NCBI GenBank assembly: GCA_033763635.1 | Contig: JANRKG010000407.1 | Span: 1-15,387 of the forward strand | Origin: JANRKG01 sp033763635 | GTDB lineage: Bacteria > Cyanobacteriota > Cyanobacteriia > GCF-001939115 | Reading direction: 5' to 3' | Length of the DNA: 15,387 bases | Part shown: piece after piece, positions 7,442 through 14,475 of the stretch | Numbering within the stretch: the first letter of the stretch is position 1 | Layout of the letters: each line of letters begins with the position of its first letter | Program-made: the position numbers and the translations under genes | Notes under the pieces: generated by a model | The model's database searches: none | The model's input: the letters and a program-made list of their open reading frames with translations, nothing else | Told to the model about the DNA's origin: nothing

Positions 7442-7963
7442 ATGAAAAGGATAGCTCTTATGCTTTTGGGGTTGGTCGGTCTATGCGGCATTTGCCGCCC
7501 AGTAGTAGCTGCATCCGTCACCTCTCGTAGCTCGATCGAGCCTCAAGAAACCTTTTATCAACCTTTCAGAGTGACAAATACCCTTGGAAGTTATCACATC
7601 GCTGTATCGATTAACTTTCCTGCAAAATTTACTTTGTTCGAAGAAGAGAATAACTATCGCTGGATTCGACTCGCCAAATTCTCTGAAGCGCCGGGCGGGC
7701 TGCTCTGGAATTCCTTTCAACTCTCTCCCCTCTTTGGAAATCGATTGTATACCTTGATGGTTGAGGGACAAACCTCGAACGATGGGGGAGATTTCAATAT
7801 TGGAATTACTGGGTCCGGTGACTTTCTGACCGAGATTGCACTCTACACTCCCTACAAAACCAGCAATATCCCAATGCCCTCCCATGAATCTTTAGTACCA
7901 GGACTTTTCCTTATCGGAAGTTATCTTTTTATTAAGGATAAATTATGTGGAAAACCCAAATAG
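7442..7963 (+). CDS. Exported protein of unknown function between dnaA and oriC
   Basis: Not recognised. A 173-aa protein starting at the ATG at 7442, seven bases after a good AGGAG; the frame also opens at TTG 7421 but that start lacks support. A Sec signal peptide is clear: KR, then a hydrophobic run (IALMLLGLVGLCGIC), with likely cleavage after VVA near residue 24. The mature part alternates hydrophobic and polar residues and looks like a beta-sandwich (RVTNTLGSYHIAVSINF, RLYTLMVEGQTSNDGGDFNIGITG). The C terminus (MPSHESLVPGLFLIGSYLFIKDKLCGKPK, given here as a run of a Pro motif, a hydrophobic stretch and Lys) faintly recalls a degenerate PEP-CTERM sorting tail. Its last codons contain the first exact DnaA box. 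It probably has its own promoter after the hairpin at 7318-7356. Confidence 0.65.
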   Translation: MKRIALMLLGLVGLCGICRPVVAASVTSRSSIEPQETFYQPFRVTNTLGSYHIAVSINFPAKFTLFEEENNYRWIRLAKFSEAPGGLLWNSFQLSPLFGNRLYTLMVEGQTSNDGGDFNIGITGSGDFLTEIALYTPYKTSNIPMPSHESLVPGLFLIGSYLFIKDKLCGKPK

Positions 7964-8141
7964 ACCCTGTGGAAAACTCTGTGAGTAACCTGTGAAATGC
8001 TGGAAACGATCGTGGAAAAGATCATTGAGGCATTTTAAGGTGTGGAAAAGCCCCTGTTTTCTCCACAGGTTTTCCACAGGTCAAAAATCTCGATCCTTTA
8101 AAGCCAGTCAAAAATCCCCAGTTTTTTCCACATTTTCCACA
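7946..8141. repeat. DnaA box cluster (six exact, two near-exact)
   Basis: Using TTTTCCACA as the box: leftward-facing copies (TGTGGAAAA) at 7946-7954, 7968-7976 and 8041-8049, and CGTGGAAAA (one mismatch) at 8011-8019; rightward-facing copies at 8070-8078, 8124-8132 and 8133-8141, and TTCTCCACA (one mismatch) at 8059-8067. The orientation switches once, around 8050-8058. The last two boxes abut with no gap and point to the unwinding element. Weaker look-alikes (for example TGTGAAATG at 7991-7999) were not counted. Confidence 0.93.
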
Positions 8142-8183
8142 GGTTCTACTACTACTCTGTTTAAAACTATTGAATTAGATTAA
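8142..8183 (+). promoter_or_regulatory. DnaA-trio and AT-rich DNA unwinding element
   Basis: Immediately after the last DnaA box comes GGTT, then CTACTACTACTC (8146-8157), then a nearly pure AT stretch to about 8183. On the complementary strand the CTA repeats read 3'-GAT-5', the trinucleotide that DnaA uses to extend on single-stranded DNA in the basal unwinding system described in Bacillus subtilis (box, GC-rich step, trios). Spacing and order match. Function here is inferred by analogy. Confidence 0.75.
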
Positions 8184-8233
8184 TAGGAGATACGAAAGGT
8201 CGCATGATTCAATTTTCGGGTTTCCTGAGAAAA

Positions 8234-8268
8234 GCCTGAAACTGGATCTGATCCTGGATCAGACAGGC
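8234..8268. promoter_or_regulatory. Palindrome upstream of dnaN, possible operator or leader hairpin
   Basis: A perfect 17-bp palindrome TCTGATCCTGGATCAGA at 8247-8263, with an outer helix GCCTG (8234-8238) / CAGGC (8264-8268) and an eight-base bulge on the left. A -10-like TATAGT lies at 8278-8283, 29 bp before the dnaN ATG, with no good -35 at 17 bp (TGGATC inside the palindrome). It may control dnaN transcription, or be a hairpin in its leader. Confidence 0.5.
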
Positions 8269-8311
8269 AACTTCCGATATAGTGAACTAGCCCAAGCTCG
8301 TGGTCCTCACC

Positions 8312-9475
8312 ATGAAACTGATTTGCAACCAGAGTGACTTCAATACCCACCTTTCACTCGTCAGCCGAGCGGTTCCTTCACGACCCACTTTGCCTGTTCT
8401 CGCCAATATTTTGCTAGAAGCGAATGAAGAAACACAAAGAGTCTACCTAGTTGCCTTTGACCTGAACTTGAGTATCCGCACTGGGTTTGATGCTCAGGTT
8501 GAAGTGGGCGGTAAATTAACCCTTCCTGCCAAACTTTTAACCGATATTGTTTCACGCTTGCCGGATGGAGAAGTGGTTTTGGAAGAGCAGGAGGATGAGT
8601 CGGCTCCTTTCGTGATACTGACTTCTGCCTCCGGCCAGTATCAGATGCGGGGAATTGCAGCAACGGAATTTCCGGAGTTGCCGATCGTGGAGAATGGTCA
8701 ACTTATCCATCTGCCCGTTGAAGCTCTCCTCGAAGGATTTCAGGGTTCCCTGTTTGCCACCAGTAGCGATGAAAGTAAGCAGGTATTGACAGGCGTTCAC
8801 CTGACTATGCAGCCAGAGACTCTGGAGTTTGCTGCGACGGATGGACATCGTCTTGCAGTGGTGGAAACAGCCAAGCAAGAAAGTGAAGAGACACCTGTGA
8901 AAGGGAAAGCAGCCCCCGATTCAGAGTTTGATGTCACTGTTCCGGCGAAAACGCTGCGAGAACTGGAGCGGATGTTGGGGATGCGGCAACTGGTGCCGAT
9001 GGTGACTGTGAACTTCAACCCCACGCAAGCGGTGTTTGAATGGGGGGATCAGCGGTTGACGAGTCGCTTGTTAGAAGGGCAGTATCCCAACTACCGTCAA
9101 CTGATTCCCAAGCAGTTTGCACGGCAAATGACGGTCGAGCGCCGCCTGTTTCTCAGTGCCCTGGAGCGTATCTCGGTTCTTGCTGATCAACGCAACAATG
9201 TTGTGAAGTTGTCGATCGATGCCAAGGCTCAACAGGTAACACTTTCGGTGGATGCTCAAGATGTGGGAAGTGGTAAGGAGTCTGTGTCGGCTCAGATTTC
9301 CGGAGATAGCATTGATGTTGCTTTTAATGTCAAGTACTTGCTGGATGGATTAAAGGTGTTTACCACGTCAGAAGTGCAGGTTCAGATGAATACAGCGACC
9401 AGTCCAGTGGTGATTACACCTTTGGGAAGTGTGAAGATGACGTATTTGGTGATGCCTGTCCAGGTGAGAAGCTAG
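8312..9475 (+). CDS. dnaN: DNA polymerase III sliding clamp (beta subunit)
   Basis: Forms the ring-shaped dimer that tethers the replicative polymerase to DNA. The N terminus MKLICNQSDFNTHLSLVSRAVPSRPTLPVLANILL-like start (pattern K(L)xCxQxxxNxxLxxVSRAVPSRP) is diagnostic; also FAATDGHRLAVVE, the central VPAKTLRELERML, RLLEGQYPNYRQLIP, and the C-terminal VVITPLGSVKMTYLVMPVQVR of the hydrophobic-pocket region. From the ATG at 8312 it is 387 aa, a normal length; the GTG at 8300 would add four residues (MVLT) not typical of the family. No clear Shine-Dalgarno is seen before either start. It lies directly right of the predicted oriC and is followed by a 107-bp spacer. Confidence 0.96.
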   Translation: MKLICNQSDFNTHLSLVSRAVPSRPTLPVLANILLEANEETQRVYLVAFDLNLSIRTGFDAQVEVGGKLTLPAKLLTDIVSRLPDGEVVLEEQEDESAPFVILTSASGQYQMRGIAATEFPELPIVENGQLIHLPVEALLEGFQGSLFATSSDESKQVLTGVHLTMQPETLEFAATDGHRLAVVETAKQESEETPVKGKAAPDSEFDVTVPAKTLRELERMLGMRQLVPMVTVNFNPTQAVFEWGDQRLTSRLLEGQYPNYRQLIPKQFARQMTVERRLFLSALERISVLADQRNNVVKLSIDAKAQQVTLSVDAQDVGSGKESVSAQISGDSIDVAFNVKYLLDGLKVFTTSEVQVQMNTATSPVVITPLGSVKMTYLVMPVQVRS

Positions 9476-9582
9476 CCAGACAGTCCTAATTTCTATTAAA
9501 AGTTCCAGCAAGACAGCGCAAGCCATAAACCTTTCAACTTTGGCACAATCCCTTACACTGGATAGAGAAAAAGGATCGGGAA

Positions 9583-9822
9583 ATGGCTGTGGGACGCTGG
9601 ACCGAAGAGATGCTTGATGAATTGACAGATGCCGTGAACCGAAACACGGTTAACATCGATCGCCTCTCTGAAAAATTGGATCGCCTCTCTGCTGACTTTA
9701 AAGAACAACAAATTCAGTTCAAAGCCTACCAGCAGGGAACTCAGTGGGTTGTGCAACTGGCCTTTACCCTGATTGCTTCTGCAACCTTAACAGTCATCAT
9801 TACAACAATCGTCAAACGGTGA
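9583..9822 (+). CDS. Small coiled-coil protein with a C-terminal membrane anchor
   Basis: A 79-aa protein of unknown function. Residues about 5-50 form a predicted coiled coil rich in heptads (DELTDAVNRNTVNIDRLSEKLDRLSADF), followed by one transmembrane helix at about 55-76 (VVQLAFTLIASATLTVIITTIV) and a KR end, so a tail-anchored topology is likely. Two exact 13-bp repeats GATCGCCTCTCTG at 9658-9670 and 9679-9691, 21 bp apart, encode consecutive heptads, a sign of growth by duplication. GGATCGGG ahead of the ATG is a plausible ribosome site. Small coiled-coil membrane proteins like this are frequent in cyanobacteria. Its stop directly abuts that of the convergent nuclease-translocase gene, with no intervening base. 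The neighbours do not reveal a role. Confidence 0.75.
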   Translation: MAVGRWTEEMLDELTDAVNRNTVNIDRLSEKLDRLSADFKEQQIQFKAYQQGTQWVVQLAFTLIASATLTVIITTIVKR

Positions 9823-12414
9823 TTAAGTTGGTGAGGGTTTTCCAATCCCATACTGATGAGGATTGGATGCAAATAAACTTTGCAGACGGAGCAGATTCGA
9901 TCCTGCGAGTAAAAATAAGTCTCCTTTTCCCAGAAGATAGGCGGCCTCTGTCTGCTTCCCTCCTAAAATAATCATTGAATCCGCTTCACTGGCGGTTCTG
10001 AGGGCAATCCGTCCCGGTAGGTTCGATCGAATAATGGGCGTGACGATCGTAGCTTCCGGTCTCTGAGTTGCAATGATCAAGTGAATTCCGGCTGCCCGTG
10101 ACATGGCTCCCAGGCGCTTAATATTCAGTTCCAGAGCCGATTTAATCTCTTTCTCTGCCATAAAATCCGCATACTCGTCAAAGATACAAACAATGCGCGG
10201 CAGTATTTTGGGGGCTGTCTGGTTGTAGGTACCCAGGTTATTACAATGACTGACCTCAAATTTTTGATACCGAGATTCCATTTCAGCCACCAGACTATCC
10301 ATGAGGGTGATCGCCCCCTCCGCATCTTTGACAATTGGTTGATACAGCCAGGGCATTTTTTCAAATTCGGGAAACGTGACGCGCTTCGGATCGACCAGGG
10401 CAACTTTGAGGTGCTGGGGAGAGTGGCGAATCAGCAAACTCAGAAGGAGCGATCGTAAAAATTCACTCTTCCCGCTGCCCGTCGTGCCTCCTACCAGGAA
10501 GTGACAGGTATTCGGGTCTGATAAATCAACTTCAATGAGTTTTCCTTCTAGATTGACTCCGATAGCGATGTGGGCCGGATCGGTGGGGGACAGGGAAATG
10601 GGTTGCAGATACTCCTCAAAGGCTGCCGTTTGCCGATCGCTCCGAGGCAGATCCACACTGACATACCCGGATTGGGGCGCGATTAAAGGCGCATGAATAA
10701 TTCCCAGTTGGACTCGCAAATCATTGGAGAGCTTAAGAATGGAGTTTACCTTGACACCGGGATTGGGCTTGAGCTTCACACGGACAAAGGCGGGACCGAT
10801 CGCCGCTCCTTGATACGTAACCCCGATCCCAAAAGATTGCAGCGTTGCGACCAAGTTTTGTCCCAGTTCCTCAGCATCGGGTGCCGGGGAGCGGACGGCA
10901 GGGAGTGGGTGCAAGGGGAGGATTGGTTCGGGAGGAGGGGCAATCGTCGGCTCAGATTGAGAGACTGAAAAAAATGCTTGGCACTTGCTCTGCTGAGGGC
11001 AAATTTCACAAAAAGCCGATTGGGCAGCGGGGGGTGGGGGATCAGCCTGATCCTGCTGCCAATTAACCCACTGCTGCATTTGCTGAAGCTTATGGGGAAT
11101 TAACTGGTGGACTGTTTTTTCCAATTCATCCCAGGTAAAGGATAACTCGTTCCAATCTGGCAGGACGCTGTAAACAGCGGAATGAATCGGTACGCCTACT
11201 TTTTCCCGCAACATATAGCTGTAGAGGGCAACCTGGGCTAATTGTGCCGACGGATCGAGCGACTGGTAAGTTTTATACTCCACTACATAAAGACGATGAC
11301 AGCTAAAGTCGTAGATCAAACTGTCAAACTTGCCTTTGACAAGCTGTTGCTGTCCGTTAGGTAGCTGAAACGAATGCTGAACCGTGAGTTCCTGAGCCAA
11401 AAACGTCTTCCGCAGTACGTCTTCAGCCGTGCAATAGCGGCGATTACTTACTAATAATTCAGCCCAACGCTGAATGAGGCTGGTCAGCCCCTGCCAGAGA
11501 TGTTGTAGGGCTGCTGCTTTGCTGGGATCAGCTTTTACTGTGGCCTGAAGATGGGGAAAGAATACTAGACTGTAGAATAAATCCCGCATTTGGCTGCCAA
11601 TCTCGCCAGCATTCAGGGCTTCAGTGGGAGGGGATAACAGAGCCTGGAAGCGATCGTCCTGTAACACGACCTGTACGAGGCGATCGGCTAGGTCATGAAA
11701 AGCGTTGCCAATGCCCAAAATCGAACCAGGGGGGCGAAAGAGGGTGATCCCCCCGAAGTGATGAGCCAGGTAAAATAGACGGGCGCACTCAAAGGCAACC
11801 CGAATCTTCGTAACGCTCAAGGAAGGGAGCGCATTGGAAGATGAAGCTGGGCTGACGGGTGTAAAAGGGGGTACAGGTTTGAGGAGACTGAGCAGTTTTT
11901 GGTGAACCTGAGCTAGATATACAGGATCAAGGCTGGCGTATCGCAACTGTTCATGGCTGAGAGGACGATAGCCCCAATCGCTCGTCTGGGGTTCTGAGTC
12001 AACCTCTGTAAATCCGCAAAGCTCTTGAGCCAGGGTCTTCAGCTTGCAATTGCTTGTTTTTAGAAGGCTTTTGGAAAGGCTGCGGGCTAATTTCAAGGTG
12101 CAGGTAATGTTTTGTGCCCTGGTTTGTCCCAAAAATTTCAGATCATAGCTTGCGTTGTGAAACACCTTTTTGATCGCAGGATTGACCATAATTTGGTCAA
12201 TAAATTGTTGGGTGAGATCGGGTTGATCTAACACATCCAGAATATGGGTTTGGGCACCACTCCGATCGCCAGGGTCTGTCAGTACTTGAATCAGCGACAA
12301 TCGCGGATGTGCCGTCCACCAATCCGCCACCTCAGTATCGACCCAGAGAATGGAACAGGTCGCTAAGTCGGCAATGATTTTCTGAATAGAATGTGCCTCA
12401 GTCCAGTAAGGCAT
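9823..12414 (-). CDS. DEDDy exonuclease / RecB-Cas4-type Fe-S nuclease / FtsK-type translocase fusion
   Basis: An 863-aa protein with three enzymatic modules. Residues 1-180 are an RNase D/DnaQ-like 3'-5' exonuclease: Exo I Asp26-x-Glu28 (WVDTE), Exo II Asp91 (FHNASYD), Exo III Tyr159-x3-Asp163 (YASLD). Residues about 200-482 are a PD-(D/E)xK nuclease of the RecB/Cas4 kind: His240 (AFHDLAD), Asp364 (GKFDSLIYD), Glu379-Tyr-Lys381 (VVEYKT), QxxxY (394-398 region), plus four Cys suited to a 4Fe-4S cluster (Cys210, 469, 472, 478). A Pro-rich linker (about 485-510) leads to an FtsK alpha/beta motor: Walker A GGTTGSGKS (642-650), Walker B CIFDEY (743-748), IIATQRPE (780-787). It has no membrane segments and no C-terminal gamma winged helix. 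The gene starts seven bases after the ATPase stop, lacks its own Shine-Dalgarno, and is probably coupled to it. Domain calls are firm; the biological role is unknown. Confidence 0.88.
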   Translation of the reverse strand: MPYWTEAHSIQKIIADLATCSILWVDTEVADWWTAHPRLSLIQVLTDPGDRSGAQTHILDVLDQPDLTQQFIDQIMVNPAIKKVFHNASYDLKFLGQTRAQNITCTLKLARSLSKSLLKTSNCKLKTLAQELCGFTEVDSEPQTSDWGYRPLSHEQLRYASLDPVYLAQVHQKLLSLLKPVPPFTPVSPASSSNALPSLSVTKIRVAFECARLFYLAHHFGGITLFRPPGSILGIGNAFHDLADRLVQVVLQDDRFQALLSPPTEALNAGEIGSQMRDLFYSLVFFPHLQATVKADPSKAAALQHLWQGLTSLIQRWAELLVSNRRYCTAEDVLRKTFLAQELTVQHSFQLPNGQQQLVKGKFDSLIYDFSCHRLYVVEYKTYQSLDPSAQLAQVALYSYMLREKVGVPIHSAVYSVLPDWNELSFTWDELEKTVHQLIPHKLQQMQQWVNWQQDQADPPPPAAQSAFCEICPQQSKCQAFFSVSQSEPTIAPPPEPILPLHPLPAVRSPAPDAEELGQNLVATLQSFGIGVTYQGAAIGPAFVRVKLKPNPGVKVNSILKLSNDLRVQLGIIHAPLIAPQSGYVSVDLPRSDRQTAAFEEYLQPISLSPTDPAHIAIGVNLEGKLIEVDLSDPNTCHFLVGGTTGSGKSEFLRSLLLSLLIRHSPQHLKVALVDPKRVTFPEFEKMPWLYQPIVKDAEGAITLMDSLVAEMESRYQKFEVSHCNNLGTYNQTAPKILPRIVCIFDEYADFMAEKEIKSALELNIKRLGAMSRAAGIHLIIATQRPEATIVTPIIRSNLPGRIALRTASEADSMIILGGKQTEAAYLLGKGDLFLLAGSNLLRLQSLFASNPHQYGIGKPSPT

Positions 12415-12421
12415 GGTGAGT

Positions 12422-14425
12422 TCAAGCGACTTTTACAGGGGGAATAAAACAGAGAATTTGGGCTTCCAGCGGAGCTGTGGGATCTAAAATCGAAATGCTC
12501 CCTTCCTGGGATAATTCCTGAATAATTTGGAGAATTTGTGGCTCCGTCAAATTTGGAAACTGGCTTTTCGTATTTTCCACTACGACCTTTCTAGAGATTA
12601 AATGCTGCGTTTTAATAAAGCTGAAGAAGAATTCTTTTTCTCTAGTCAAATCCAGTTCTCTTGATTTAGGAAAAATATCTAAGTCCTGCAAAATACGGCA
12701 TTCTTTGAGAACTCCTGAGTCTCGAATTAAGGCTTCTAATTCAGGGAGTGTAATCGTGTTTTCTGCAATGACTAACTCTTGGGAATTGGCTGAATTGACC
12801 ATGCGATCGTAAGTCGCTAAATAATGAACAGACTCCAAATCAGCTTTAATGTGGCGGTTCTTTTCAGCCTCTACAAAAATTTGATTAAAAAGAATATTAC
12901 CCTTCGTGTTTTTCTTGCCAGTTCCCTCTGCACGAATTAAATAAAAGGACTGAGCCAGGGATCTTTCAACTGCTTTCCGACAGGCTTCCATCACATGAAA
13001 AAAGCTGGTCATGTTTGGCTCTTCTGTCCAGACTAAGCCAATTTTGCGAGCGGACTTCGGATCTTGAAAAGAAAAAGAGTAACTGGAGTAGGTAGGACTT
13101 GGTAATAGTTTGGGTTGAACAGTTTGAATCTGGAGAGCCGATAAAACTCTACTTAACATAGAGATCAAATCCGGAGCAGAAAAATAACGAATTCGGTCAA
13201 CTTTCTGACTGGTTCTCTCAAATTCCTGTTCCCACAACAAACGGAAGGATGCGATCGAATCAAATAGAGGAGACGGGCTTGGATCTGGCTCTGGGTCAGG
13301 ACCAGGGGGAGGAACAATAATAGACAGTTTGTAAGTCTGAAAAATATTTTGACCCAGAATTAGAGCATGGCGTGGCGTTGTCTTTCCCCCTGGAAAGTTT
13401 TTCTCAAGAATGGCTCTAGTTAAAGGAAAAATGTTTGATTCAGGTTTTGGATTGGCAAGGGCATGGAGGGAATCGAGTCTCAGTTGCCAAAGTGCTTCTG
13501 CCTGATCTAGATTGATGCGTTTTAAGACAACCGAATCCTCAATGCGATCTTTGTCAGATTGTTGAATCTGAGTTTTATTTTGCTGCCAGGTACTAATGTT
13601 AATGCTGATAATAATTAGAAAATTTTTAAAGTTTTCATTGTGAAAAATGGTATTCACATTAAAAACAGGCGCAATATTAGCGGAACCGTTAGGAAGCTGA
13701 GTGGTTTCAACTTGATCAAAACAGAGAACGATCGGATACGTGGAAGTAGAAATTCTACCGAGATTGGATAGAATCCCCTGAGCATTTGCTTCACTGTCAA
13801 TGGATTTTCTAAGTCTTAAAACTTTGAGTTCTTCTTCATCTAAATCATCTCCTCTTAACCAGTTGCAAACACTGAAATATAAATCAGATTGGGTCAGGTC
13901 ATAGAGAAGACCAAAAAAATCGTTGGCTTGATAAATTCCAGTCGGGTAAGTTTTTTTAAATCTATCAATAAAAAGACGACGTTCCCCTAATAACTTTTGC
14001 AGGATACTCCGGTCTTTAAAGACTGATAGGCTTTTGAGCCAGAGAATTAGTTGCGATTCTTCCTGTCCTTCTGGCTTCTGCATCAAGCTATCGACCGTAT
14101 GGCGCAGGGTGTGTCGCCACATATAGTCGCTGTTCACACAGGGGGGAATGTAAACAAAAAAGGCTTTGGAGTTGAAGGATTGTTGGAGCCGCTTTAAAAC
14201 AAAGCTTTTTCCCGAACCCGGATCACCCGCTAGCAGAACCGCACGGGTTTTGTGATCCCTGGCAACCTGGTCCAGTAGTCCATTGAGTTTGACGATCGCT
14301 TCCTGATGAATTGAATTCACGGTTGGCGTGACCGCCCGATCCTCCTGCCAGAAATTCCCCACCTTAAAAGTCACTGGATCGAAAGGATTGGCCTCTTGCA
14401 GGATCAGTTCGTCAATGCTTGCCAC
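12422..14425 (-). CDS. P-loop (AAA/STAND-like) ATPase with C-terminal winged helix
   Basis: A 667-aa protein of unknown function and the middle gene of the operon. The N terminus has NPFDP (13-17), and Walker A is AGDPGSGKS (66-74). The Walker B strand is IVLCFDQVE (232-240), with Gln instead of the usual acidic residue after Asp237 and Glu240 two residues further, similar to the DQxE form of STAND NTPases. A Pro/Asp linker (371-386) separates the ATPase from an unrecognised alpha/beta region (about 390-590; GLVWTEEPNMTSFFHVMEA) that could be a degenerate nuclease-like fold. Residues about 598-660 look like a winged helix. GTG start with GGAG eight bases upstream. Base composition seems more AT-rich than the downstream gene. 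It could be an origin-recognition-like DNA platform or a sensor that loads the translocase; this is inference. Confidence 0.75.
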   Translation of the reverse strand: MASIDELILQEANPFDPVTFKVGNFWQEDRAVTPTVNSIHQEAIVKLNGLLDQVARDHKTRAVLLAGDPGSGKSFVLKRLQQSFNSKAFFVYIPPCVNSDYMWRHTLRHTVDSLMQKPEGQEESQLILWLKSLSVFKDRSILQKLLGERRLFIDRFKKTYPTGIYQANDFFGLLYDLTQSDLYFSVCNWLRGDDLDEEELKVLRLRKSIDSEANAQGILSNLGRISTSTYPIVLCFDQVETTQLPNGSANIAPVFNVNTIFHNENFKNFLIIISINISTWQQNKTQIQQSDKDRIEDSVVLKRINLDQAEALWQLRLDSLHALANPKPESNIFPLTRAILEKNFPGGKTTPRHALILGQNIFQTYKLSIIVPPPGPDPEPDPSPSPLFDSIASFRLLWEQEFERTSQKVDRIRYFSAPDLISMLSRVLSALQIQTVQPKLLPSPTYSSYSFSFQDPKSARKIGLVWTEEPNMTSFFHVMEACRKAVERSLAQSFYLIRAEGTGKKNTKGNILFNQIFVEAEKNRHIKADLESVHYLATYDRMVNSANSQELVIAENTITLPELEALIRDSGVLKECRILQDLDIFPKSRELDLTREKEFFFSFIKTQHLISRKVVVENTKSQFPNLTEPQILQIIQELSQEGSISILDPTAPLEAQILCFIPPVKVA

Positions 14426-14475
14426 GGTAATATCTCCAAGTCAAGTCTCCCCAGGGCTAGAGAAGGGGTCGGGCT

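Larger units (their letters stand above)
7946..8183. other. oriC: Predicted chromosomal replication origin (oriC)
   Basis: About 240 bp between dnaA and dnaN with six exact DnaA boxes and two one-mismatch boxes, followed directly by a GC dinucleotide step, three CTA trinucleotides and a strongly AT-rich stretch. The layout of initiator gene, box cluster, unwinding region and sliding-clamp gene is the standard bacterial origin. In Synechococcus elongatus an origin with TTTTCCACA boxes upstream of dnaN is known. An open frame running through 7992-8183 is an artefact of the boxes. The start of bidirectional replication is inferred, not shown. Confidence 0.9.

Noticed and set aside
7992..8183. 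A 63-codon Lys/Ser/Trp-rich open frame upstream of dnaN
   Set aside because: It runs through the DnaA boxes and its odd composition (KCWKRSWKRS) simply mirrors the box sequence TGTGGAAAA; there is no ribosome site.
8361..9259. Several antisense frames inside dnaN
   Set aside because: Overlaid by a well-conserved clamp gene; no starts with ribosome sites and no recognisable domains.
9823..12414. The fusion protein as the cell-division FtsK that resolves chromosome dimers
   Set aside because: There is no N-terminal membrane domain and no C-terminal gamma winged helix; the protein ends with the motor fold.
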